In this document: piece after piece, positions 1 to 5,406 of the stretch
Position numbering within the stretch: the stretch's first letter is position 1
Layout: each line of letters begins with the position of its first letter
Assembly (NCBI GenBank): GCA_028694715.1
Contig: JAQVKJ010000113.1
Span: 1 to 5,406 of the forward strand
Direction: 5' to 3'
Source of the DNA: Weeksellaceae bacterium
GTDB lineage: Bacteria; Bacteroidota; Bacteroidia; Flavobacteriales; Weeksellaceae
DNA: 5,406 nucleotides
Notes under the pieces: model-generated
The model's database searches: none
What the model saw: the letters and a program-made list of their open reading frames with translations, nothing else
Told to the model about the DNA's origin: nothing
Made by a program: the position numbers and the translations under genes

Positions 1-192
1 CTCCTCTTTTTTGTTTTTAGAAGCAAATGCGTTTTCTGCATTTTCCAGAAACTCTCGTTTCCAGATGCTGATCTGATTGGGGTGAATCTCAAAACGCTTG
101 GCCAGTTCGCTGAGCGTTTCTCTCTCCTTTAAAGCTTCAATGGCCACTTTGGCCTTGAAGGCATCGGTAAATTTTCTTCTGCTTTTTTTCAT
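1..192 (-). CDS. IS3-family transposase OrfA, N-terminal part (runs off left edge)
   Basis: The ATG at 192-190 opens a frame that is uninterrupted for 64 codons to the left edge. The peptide begins MKKSRRKFTDAFKAKVAIEA and continues with LSELAKRFEIHPNQISIWKR, the hallmark helix-turn-helix of IS3-family OrfA proteins (Transposase_8 / HTH_Tnp_1 type), at about residues 8-48. In this family OrfA binds the element's terminal repeats and is normally fused to the DDE catalytic OrfB by a programmed -1 frameshift; that part is outside the window. The end of the visible peptide (about residues 48-64) is Glu/Asn/Lys-rich, consistent with the start of the usual leucine-zipper linker. The start is preceded by A/T-rich DNA without a clear Shine-Dalgarno sequence. 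Family assignment is confident; the exact IS name cannot be given. Confidence 0.88.
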   Translation of the reverse strand, partial: MKKSRRKFTDAFKAKVAIEALKERETLSELAKRFEIHPNQISIWKREFLENAENAFASKNKKEE

Positions 193-231
193 AATTATAC
201 GAGTTAAAATTAATCATTATTTTCAACTTAA

Positions 232-256
232 CCCGTGGTCCGAATTTTGGGGAGTA
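232..256. repeat. Probable IS terminal inverted repeat (one copy)
   Basis: Read on the minus strand, this stretch contains CTCCCCAAAATTCGGAC, which resembles terminal repeats of IS3-family elements from Bacteroidota and lies just upstream of orfA, where such a repeat is expected. The partner repeat is off the left edge, so the match and the exact end (about 254-257) cannot be verified here. Confidence 0.5.
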
Positions 257-271
257 TTATAATATAATTTA

Positions 272-904
272 TTGGTTCCAACTTCGTCCAAGGAATTGAG
301 ATATCTTGCACCACTGTACCAGTTATTTATTATTCCTGATGATTTTTCCTTTTCATTAGCAAATGGAATGAAGAAGATATACCATTTTCAAGACAACAAA
401 TTGACTGCCTGCGATATTATATATGACGGTTCAGAAATTGAGGATAGTTTTAAATTTAAATATTCGGATGACAGTAGATTATCAGCTATTTCGGATGGGG
501 ATGGTAGTGTGTTAAAGTTTGAATATTTGGAAGATAAAATTGTTATTTATAACGAAGACAAAGAGACTACAGAAATATTTTTGAATGACAAAATTGTTAC
601 ACGGCTTAAAAATGAGAGAATTGAAGGACGAGAACGGGTTTATAGTTTTGATAAAGAGAGCAATACCTTAACGGAAACCTATGATCCGCCTGTAGTAGAT
701 GCCAAGGCACATTATACATACAATGAAAACAATGAACTTCTATCCAAAACTGCTTATTACAATTCGGAAAACGAAACCTTAGTTACCTTTTCGTACAAAT
801 ATGATGAATACGGCAACTGGATAGAAAATTCAATAATAATCATCAATAATTTTAGCACTGAATATGTTGAATACTTGGTCAAAAGAGAAATCATATATGA
901 ATAA
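272..904 (+). CDS. YD-repeat-like hypothetical protein, probably 5'-truncated by the IS
   Basis: The frame is open from 263, just after a TAA at 260-262, and ends at TAA 902-904. The only upstream start is a TTG at 272; the first in-frame ATG is at 368 (residue 33, MKKIYHF). The protein is rich in Tyr, Asp, Glu and Asn. It contains short beta-strand units such as FKFKYSDDSRLSAI and FSYKYDEYGNWIEN (near residues 174-188), the latter a recognisable YD/RHS-like repeat motif. Similar single-domain proteins in Bacteroidota are usually secreted or lipid-anchored and of unknown role. No signal peptide or lipobox is visible here, and the frame starts within about 10 bases of the apparent IS end, so I infer that the true N-terminus was removed. 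Sampled GC is about 28-33%, lower than the right-hand genes. It may be a non-expressed remnant, or it could be read from an IS-borne promoter. The exact function is not recognised. Confidence 0.6.
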   Translation: MVPTSSKELRYLAPLYQLFIIPDDFSFSLANGMKKIYHFQDNKLTACDIIYDGSEIEDSFKFKYSDDSRLSAISDGDGSVLKFEYLEDKIVIYNEDKETTEIFLNDKIVTRLKNERIEGRERVYSFDKESNTLTETYDPPVVDAKAHYTYNENNELLSKTAYYNSENETLVTFSYKYDEYGNWIENSIIIINNFSTEYVEYLVKREIIYE

Positions 905-941
905 AATAATTTTTAATTCATTTATGTTTTTTTTTCAACAA

Positions 942-2249
942 TCACAAGCCCTCAATAAACGCCACAAACAACTCCTTCAAATTCAGAAAACCATCCAAAT
1001 TCAATGTATCTGCCGTATCCAATGGATCGTGATAATGACCCGGTCCGCCCAGCGTATAAGTGAAAAACGAAGGAACACCCAACCTATAAAAAGGGCAGTG
1101 GTCAGAGTTGCAGGCTTCACCTCTTCTTTTGATTTGGTGGATTAAATTTTTCTCCGAATTGATCTGTTTCAACAGTTCGTACTCCTTTGTGAAAATGCTA
1201 CTGTTCACAATCTGAATGCCTTCTTCGCCGGCACCCATGATATCGAAATTCAATAGAAATTTAATTCGATTCAAATCAAATAAAGGATTTTCAACAAAAT
1301 GAAGTGAACCGACCAAACCGGCTTCTTCGGCAGCAAAGGCGATGAAAACCAGACTGTATTTTGGTTTGTGTGTTGAGAAATAGCTGGCGAGCTCGAGCAG
1401 AAAAGCAGTACCACTCGCATTGTCGCTGGCTCCCGGAAAAATCGTACTGCCGACTTTGCCGAGATGGTCGTAATGAGCGGTAATCACAATCAGCGAATCC
1501 GGATTTTTGCCTTCGATTTTTCCAATGACATTCCTTGCTTTGAAATCTTTTACAAAATCTGCTTTGATGCTGTAATTGTCTAATTTTAAGTCTTTTGAAT
1601 AAAATTTATCAGCAACCAAGAATTCCGAAATACTGTCTTGCACCTGCGAAAGCGAAGCCGTCAGTTTGTCTTTTGTAAAAAAGAAAATTGCACGGTCACG
1701 GTTTTCATCCGGTCGATAAAAGTTTGGCCAGTTTTTGTAATAACGGCTAAGTGAGTCTGCTTCAAATTGATGCGGAGGAAATACGATGTGTTTTTCATCC
1801 TGCGACTGCATATCTCGAACGATGAATTCCTTCAGTTTTGATTCGGATTCAAGTGCTTTTGCATAATCTTCAGGATTAAAAATATAAAGTTCTTTTTTAT
1901 GAAAATCCTGTGGTTTTGAATTGGGTTTGACCAGAAAATCGATACCGTATTTCAATTCCTTTCCGTTGATTTTTAATTCTGCATTTTCAATGATATTGAT
2001 TGGCATTGAAAATTGCTGAAAATAAGAGTCACCTATTTTTTTCAAACCGATTTTTTCAAATTCAGTTGCGATAAAGTCAGCGGCTTTCCACATTCCGCTG
2101 TCGGTGTATCCACGCCCCGAGAACTCTGCAGATGTCAATTTCTGAAGGATGGTTTGATGGTATTCGGGCGCATCTGCATCATTCGTTTGTGCGCTGAGAG
2201 AAGCAAAACCGAGAACCAATAAATACATGAGATATTTGTGGGAATACAT
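942..2249 (-). CDS. M28-family zinc aminopeptidase, exported
   Basis: A complete 435-residue protein. Residues 1-20 form a signal peptide (K5, a hydrophobic core, then SLSA before QTND), so the mature enzyme is probably periplasmic or surface-exposed; no T9SS sorting domain is present. The catalytic domain spans about residues 238-435 and shows the co-catalytic two-zinc set of M28: H259 in ITAHYDHLG, bridging D276 in GASDNASG, base and ligand E308-E309 in FAAEEAGLVGS, D336 in NFDIMG, and a final His, probably H407 in HYHDPLDTADTL. SDHCPF (H384) is a further conserved patch. These enzymes remove N-terminal residues from peptides; the substrate cannot be told. Residues about 110-235 form an insert between N-terminal and catalytic parts in which I do not see a clear PA domain. 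The ATG at 2249 is preferred over M8 because only it supplies the positively charged n-region. The gene converges with the YD-like gene and diverges from the carbonic anhydrase-like gene. Confidence 0.93.
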   Translation of the reverse strand: MYSHKYLMYLLVLGFASLSAQTNDADAPEYHQTILQKLTSAEFSGRGYTDSGMWKAADFIATEFEKIGLKKIGDSYFQQFSMPINIIENAELKINGKELKYGIDFLVKPNSKPQDFHKKELYIFNPEDYAKALESESKLKEFIVRDMQSQDEKHIVFPPHQFEADSLSRYYKNWPNFYRPDENRDRAIFFFTKDKLTASLSQVQDSISEFLVADKFYSKDLKLDNYSIKADFVKDFKARNVIGKIEGKNPDSLIVITAHYDHLGKVGSTIFPGASDNASGTAFLLELASYFSTHKPKYSLVFIAFAAEEAGLVGSLHFVENPLFDLNRIKFLLNFDIMGAGEEGIQIVNSSIFTKEYELLKQINSEKNLIHQIKRRGEACNSDHCPFYRLGVPSFFTYTLGGPGHYHDPLDTADTLNLDGFLNLKELFVAFIEGL

Positions 2250-2313
2250 CCAATCAATTTTTTTACGAATTTAGAATATTTAACTTTAAAGCCTAATTAT
2301 AAAATAATAAATC
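2250..2313. promoter_or_regulatory. Divergent intergenic region with candidate Bacteroidota promoters
   Basis: This 64-bp AT-rich gap separates two divergent genes, so both promoters should lie in or near it. On the plus strand TAACTTTA (2281-2288) resembles the Bacteroidota -7 box TAnnTTTG and sits 25 bases before the ATG at 2314. On the minus strand TAAATTCG (2266-2273 reversed) also matches except for one base and sits 16 bases before the M28 start. Clear -33 TTTG/TTG boxes at the right distance were not seen, so these are suggestions only. Confidence 0.3.
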
Positions 2314-2856
2314 ATGGCTTTGATTCGCGAATTGAACGGTTTTACTCCTGGTTTTGGACGAGATTGTTTTTTGGCAGAAACGGCTGTTGTCATTGGTGAT
2401 GTCATGACCGGTGATGAATGCAGCATTTGGTACAATGCAGTGTTGAGGGGAGATGTGAATTCGATTCGTTTGGGTAATCGGGTAAACATTCAGGACAATG
2501 TGATGCTGCACTGTACTTATCAAAAAACCCGAACTGTCATCGGGAACAATGTTTCGGTGGCACACAATGCGATTGTGCACGGTTGTACGATTCATGACAA
2601 TGTTTTGGTAGGTATGGGTGCGATTGTGATGGACAATTGTTTACTTGAATCATATTCAATTATCGCGGCTGGAGCTGTTTTGACGCAAAATACACATGTG
2701 AGAGAAGGTGAAATTTGGGCGGGCATTCCGGCCCAAAAAATCGGTGTGGTTTCTAAAGAGTTGAAGGAGGGTGAGATTGAGAGAATCGCGATGAATTATG
2801 TAAAATACAGCAGTTGGTACAAGTCATCTGACAATAATCAAAAAATCCCGTTCTGA
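2314..2856 (+). CDS. Gamma-class carbonic anhydrase-like hexapeptide-repeat protein (YrdA/PaaY/CaiE group)
   Basis: A complete 180-residue protein, the usual length for the YrdA/PaaY group. From about residue 20 to 140 it consists of imperfect hexapeptide repeats that build a left-handed beta-helix, for example VVIGDV, TVIGNNVSVAHNAIVHG and NVLVGMGAIVMDN, followed by a C-terminal helix (about 146-170) that packs along the trimer. The gamma-class metal ligands are present: H66 (NVMLHC), H84 and H89 (VAHNAIVHGC). So are the conserved R45/D47 of LRGDVNSI and Q60/D61 of NIQDN. Family members are trimeric metal-binding cytosolic proteins. Some hydrate CO2, others act as thioesterases or have unknown roles, so activity is not certain. 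There is no signal peptide. The start has only A/T-rich sequence upstream (AAAATAATAAATC before ATG), as is usual in Bacteroidota. It is probably monocistronic, since the next gene is convergent. Confidence 0.93.
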   Translation: MALIRELNGFTPGFGRDCFLAETAVVIGDVMTGDECSIWYNAVLRGDVNSIRLGNRVNIQDNVMLHCTYQKTRTVIGNNVSVAHNAIVHGCTIHDNVLVGMGAIVMDNCLLESYSIIAAGAVLTQNTHVREGEIWAGIPAQKIGVVSKELKEGEIERIAMNYVKYSSWYKSSDNNQKIPF

Positions 2857-2874
2857 AATCTCAGAACGGGATTT
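2840..2874 (-). terminator. Rho-independent terminator of the M36 protease gene
   Basis: A perfect 14-bp inverted repeat (2843-2856 and 2861-2874) encloses a 4-base loop AATC. On the minus strand the stem is followed by six consecutive U's (2845-2840, the first three of them from the stem), giving a typical intrinsic terminator 22 bases beyond the protease stop codon. In the plus direction the stem is followed by A's rather than T's, so it should work mainly for the minus-strand gene. The left arm is the last codons (IPF and the stop) of the convergent carbonic anhydrase-like gene. Confidence 0.85.
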
Positions 2875-2895
2875 AAAAAAATTAAAAGTTCAAGA

Positions 2896-4845
2896 TTAAT
2901 TTTTAATCAATTTCTTAGTGATTTTCCCTTCGGGTGTATTGATAACGATTACATAAACGCCGGTTGACAGATTACTGATGTCCACAGTCGCTCTTTTGTT
3001 ATTCAGGTCTATGCTGCTTTGATAAACACTTCTTCCGGTCATGTCTTGAATATTGACAGTGGATTCGGAATAAGATTTATCGGTCAATATATAGAATTCA
3101 CCTTTTGTTGGGTTGGGGTAAATGCTCAGTTCGGCATTTACAAGATCGTTGATACCCATGTTGGTACAGTCCAGTATATTGGTAGGCGGCATATCGAATG
3201 CTTCTGTACCGTCGGATCGGCTGTTGCTACTTCCTTGAACAGCACTGTATCCTAAACCTCTTTTTGAAAATGCCCTCCAAATGTAGCATTGGTTTTCTCC
3301 ATTATTGTTGTAGATGTCAGCTTGCAGTATGGCATTTCTTCCGTCCACAAAACCAGGTTTACACGGTTGGAGTTTCATACCGTCCATCACCAATTGCATG
3401 GCAACATTGTTTCCAGCATTACCAAAGTAGAAGTCTGGACTAAAACCATACAAATCAATCAATTCCCAAGTCATTTCCCACAACATGGTCGCCCATACAT
3501 AACCCACGCCATGGGGCACGGATACAGTTTTGATGGTATTGTATGTAGATGGGTTGATAGACATATCGGTAGAATATCTTGTAGGTCTGATTCCCACGCC
3601 ATTGGTCGGTTGCGAGATAGCATAAGTACCAATTCCTCTTCCGTCGGATCCTTGGTCGCCTGGTTTCATTGTCATCACCAAACCAAAATAGTCGGACCAG
3701 CCTTCTCCCATTTGTTCTTCATTGTTCAAACAGCCTGAAACAGAGGGCCCGCCAGTAAGTCTGTTTGAGATTCCGTGTCCGTACTCGTGCGCCATGATAC
3801 CGGTGTCAAAAGTTCCGTCTTTGTAGCCGTCCCAATGTCCATCTTTTGGTACAGAGCCTTCAAGTGTGGTACCGCCCAAAATACCGTCGATGATTGGGTT
3901 TCCGTCTGTATTTCTAATCATAACCGAAGGAATGACAATCGTAGGGTCAGTTCCACCCATGGCAATGGGATTGCCGTTGACATTGTTGACCATTACCACC
4001 GCAACTGCGCCCGCATTTTGTGCTTTCTTAACTTTGACCACAAAATCACATTGACCTCTTTTAATCAACACAATTTTGCCGTTGAGTTCAGAAGCATTGG
4101 TTACATTTCCACAGCCGTCATTCGGGTCACCGCTACCGCCTGTATTGTCGTTTTTTATTACTGCAAGATTTTGTACCAGTGCCGGGCTGGGAAGACTCCC
4201 GCCGAAGCCAGCCAATACTCCATCATAATTGCCCTGATATTGTCCGGGAGTGGTTACAGAAAAGAGATGGCTGTCTCCTTGGTTGGAAGTCCACATAAAC
4301 ATAATCATATAGGGATTCCCTCCTTCACTCGGCGTACCGAACATGGCATTGTTCATGTACCCCATGGCTTCACCGGTCTGACCAAATGCATAAACTTGGT
4401 CACCGCCGACACCACCATTGCCGTAGTTGTTGACCTGAAAGTTTCCGGCAGCTTCTGTAAATCCGTAGTGGTACCACAAATCATGCATGATGTTGTTGAT
4501 ATAAAAAAGATTGGTGGTGGAAGCGTCAGCACTTTCATACAAATTTCTTGTAAAATCAATCGGAAAGTCAAATGTGAGCGATGAGCCTCCTTCTGCAAAC
4601 CCTTGGAATGTATATGAGCCTCCGTTGAACAGCCAATTGAGACCGAGACTGTTTTGGTCATTGACTGCGGTAACATTATTTCCCTGAGTGTTTGTAAATT
4701 CATGACCTTCGGCACCATTGGTGTCATGCCAGCCGAAAGGCGAAGCGGTTGCATCTGATGGATTGTCCACCAGTGTTCTGTCTCCAAAAGTAGGTGCTTC
4801 TACTGGTAAATCGAAAACTCGGTAGGAAGAACCGTCTGCAAGCAT
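2896..4845 (-). CDS. M36 metalloprotease catalytic region with PA domain and T9SS sorting domain (downstream piece)
   Basis: Counting from the ATG at 4845 (649 residues): the M36 entry region contains PFGWHDTNGAEGHEFTNTQG (36-55) and FYINNIMHDLWYHYGF (114-129), both typical of the family. A PA domain is inserted at about 215-325 (GKIVLIKRGQCDFVVKVKKA). The zinc site is HEYGH (H353, E354 as catalytic base, H357), with E381 in GEGWSDYF as third ligand. A Gly/Asn-rich C-terminal half of the catalytic domain follows to about residue 555. The last 80 residues are a type A T9SS sorting domain (IYPNPTKGEF at 575-584, LSTGVYVIVI, ending KKLIKN), so the mature enzyme would be sent across the outer membrane and released or attached. 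M36 enzymes are broad-specificity endopeptidases for extracellular protein. The ATG is only the first one after the in-frame stop: it lies inside conserved sequence, has no signal peptide and is probably not a natural start. Confidence 0.85.
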   Translation of the reverse strand: MLADGSSYRVFDLPVEAPTFGDRTLVDNPSDATASPFGWHDTNGAEGHEFTNTQGNNVTAVNDQNSLGLNWLFNGGSYTFQGFAEGGSSLTFDFPIDFTRNLYESADASTTNLFYINNIMHDLWYHYGFTEAAGNFQVNNYGNGGVGGDQVYAFGQTGEAMGYMNNAMFGTPSEGGNPYMIMFMWTSNQGDSHLFSVTTPGQYQGNYDGVLAGFGGSLPSPALVQNLAVIKNDNTGGSGDPNDGCGNVTNASELNGKIVLIKRGQCDFVVKVKKAQNAGAVAVVMVNNVNGNPIAMGGTDPTIVIPSVMIRNTDGNPIIDGILGGTTLEGSVPKDGHWDGYKDGTFDTGIMAHEYGHGISNRLTGGPSVSGCLNNEEQMGEGWSDYFGLVMTMKPGDQGSDGRGIGTYAISQPTNGVGIRPTRYSTDMSINPSTYNTIKTVSVPHGVGYVWATMLWEMTWELIDLYGFSPDFYFGNAGNNVAMQLVMDGMKLQPCKPGFVDGRNAILQADIYNNNGENQCYIWRAFSKRGLGYSAVQGSSNSRSDGTEAFDMPPTNILDCTNMGINDLVNAELSIYPNPTKGEFYILTDKSYSESTVNIQDMTGRSVYQSSIDLNNKRATVDISNLSTGVYVIVINTPEGKITKKLIKN

Positions 4846-4932
4846 TTGGCTTGCATACTGCGCATTCAGCCATTCAACTTGTTCTGATTGTTTGAATTCT
4901 GTCAGTGGATTGCTGAACGAATCATTGTCAAA

Positions 4933-5406
4933 TTAACAGCTCAGCAATTGATTGAATTTTGAATATACTTCTCCGGTTTGAGCATTTGCGACGACTTCCA
5001 TGATTTTTGGTTGTCCGTCTTCTTGCAGATTCAAATGGGTTACCCAACACAGATTGAGTTTTCCGTCTTCTGTTGGATAATACATCAAATAACTGCCGAA
5101 ATTTTCATCAAGATAAGCGGTTTCATTCAGTACAAAACCTATGTTCTGTGCAATGGTAGCAAGAATGTCATTGACTTGGTTGACGGCAGACTGATTCCCG
5201 ATTCTCTGTTGAATGTCGGTCTGAAAAGTCTGTGTCATGTAAACAATTTTACCGTCTTTGAGGGCAAAATTTGCCACAGCACCATAAATAGGATAACCGC
5301 CCAGATTTTGCTGTATATAAGCGTATTCAATATTGGTTTTGCTGTCTGTGTAATGCGTCTGAACTTCCAAATCATCAAATCTGATGATTTTAACTGGGGT
5401 ACTTCG
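4933..5406 (-). CDS. M36 metalloprotease propeptide piece (FTP/PepSY-type), open at right edge and ending at in-frame TAA
   Basis: The frame is open from the right edge and gives 157 residues before TAA 4933-4935. Residues about 28-60 (YAYIQQNLGGYPIYGAVANF, then KDGKIVYM) match the fungalysin/thermolysin propeptide pattern, in which the prodomain inhibits and helps fold the protease. The later part, about 105-150 (LMYYPTEDGKLNLCWVTHLN, then EVVANAQTGEVYSKFN), resembles the PepSY-like segment found before M4/M36 catalytic domains. The frame is shared with the downstream catalytic region, so this is the same gene and not a separate inhibitor gene. A TTG at 5370 could be taken as a start, but the frame continues upstream to the edge with sensible sequence (STPVKIIRFDD), so the true start and signal peptide are outside the window. 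Confidence 0.75.
   Translation of the reverse strand, partial: RSTPVKIIRFDDLEVQTHYTDSKTNIEYAYIQQNLGGYPIYGAVANFALKDGKIVYMTQTFQTDIQQRIGNQSAVNQVNDILATIAQNIGFVLNETAYLDENFGSYLMYYPTEDGKLNLCWVTHLNLQEDGQPKIMEVVANAQTGEVYSKFNQLLSC

Larger units (their letters stand above)
1..256 (-). mobile_element. IS3-family insertion sequence, upstream end (partial)
   Basis: This is the orfA-proximal end of an insertion sequence whose remainder lies beyond the left edge. The call rests on an IS3-type OrfA start at 1-192 and a terminal-repeat-like stretch at about 232-256, after which the composition changes to very AT-rich DNA and a different gene begins. The exact outer boundary is uncertain by a few bases because neither the other terminal repeat nor the target duplication is in the window. 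Confidence 0.7.
2896..5406 (-). pseudogene. M36 (fungalysin-type) secreted metalloprotease gene interrupted by an in-frame stop; 5' end beyond window
   Basis: Both pieces (4933-5406 and 2896-4932) lie in one reading frame and together give the full order expected of a secreted bacterial M36 protease: FTP/PepSY propeptide, M36 catalytic domain with PA insert, T9SS sorting domain. The only break is a TAA at 4933-4935, following codons for NQLLSC and preceding FDNDSFSNPLTEF. The 29 codons between this stop and the next ATG (4845) still read like protease sequence, so the interruption looks like a recent point change, not decay. With the stop, translation would yield only the propeptide, and the downstream part would lack a signal peptide. 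If the stop is a base error, the gene is intact. The signal peptide lies right of the window. Confidence 0.8.

Noticed and set aside
897..935. Possible terminator after the YD-like gene: ATGAAT/ATTCAT arms followed by nine T's
   Set aside because: The arms are only six bases, fully A/T-rich and separated by 13 bases, so the stem would be too weak to call; the T-run alone is not enough.
864..1145. 93-codon plus-strand frame spanning the end of the YD-like gene and the 3' end of the M28 gene
   Set aside because: It overlaps two supported genes in a different frame or strand and has no recognisable features.
2286..2595. Two minus-strand frames (67 and 100 codons) opposite the carbonic anhydrase-like gene
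   Set aside because: They are antisense to a well-supported hexapeptide-repeat protein and show no independent signal.
3019..3738. Several plus-strand frames of 78-149 codons opposite the M36 gene
   Set aside because: These are antisense shadows of a conserved coding region with no start context or domain support.
3775..4584. 269-codon plus-strand open frame antisense to the M36 gene
   Set aside because: It lies entirely opposite a clearly conserved protease domain; its product is rich in His, Val, Ile and Ser without any domain, as expected of an antisense shadow.
4353..4787. 144-codon minus-strand open frame overlapping the M36 gene in another frame
   Set aside because: It is an out-of-frame reading of conserved M36 sequence; the protease frame carries all the recognisable motifs, so this is not evidence of a frameshift.
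1..5406. Search for CRISPR arrays, tRNA or rRNA genes, phage or defence modules
   Set aside because: No regularly spaced direct repeats, tRNA-like cloverleaf sequences or recognisable defence proteins were seen by reading both strands.

Overview
The window looks like chromosomal DNA from a member of the Bacteroidota, most likely a Flavobacteriia-type organism. The evidence is a C-terminal type IX secretion (Por) sorting domain on one protease, A/T-rich start regions without clear Shine-Dalgarno sequences, low to moderate GC, and protein families typical of flavobacteria. I cannot assign a genus.

Layout from left to right. Positions 1-192 (minus) hold the N-terminal part of an IS3-family transposase OrfA, which runs off the left edge; the element's probable terminal sequence follows, to about 256. 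Immediately beyond it lies a plus-strand gene (272-904) for an AT-rich, tyrosine/aspartate-rich YD-repeat-like protein. It has no visible start region or signal peptide and was probably cut at its 5' end by the insertion. Convergent with it is a minus-strand M28-family zinc aminopeptidase with a signal peptide (942-2249). A 64-bp divergent intergenic region separates this from a plus-strand gamma-class carbonic anhydrase-like hexapeptide-repeat protein (2314-2856).

The right half (2896-5406, minus) is one M36 (fungalysin-type) secreted metalloprotease gene, open at the right edge. It contains an FTP/PepSY-type propeptide, a catalytic domain with HEYGH and an inserted PA domain, and a T9SS sorting domain. 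An in-frame TAA at 4933-4935 splits it exactly between propeptide and catalytic domain, while coding similarity continues without a frameshift on both sides. As read, this is a pseudogene, a recent nonsense mutation or a base-call error. Its rho-independent terminator (2840-2874) is built into the last codons of the convergent carbonic anhydrase-like gene.

The genes do not form an obvious pathway or operon. The two peptidases suggest extracellular and periplasmic protein scavenging, which is common in this group. I found no defence system, CRISPR array, tRNA or rRNA, and no convincing undescribed system. The most notable points are the in-frame stop in the M36 gene, the IS junction next to a truncated gene, and the terminator overlapping a stop codon.
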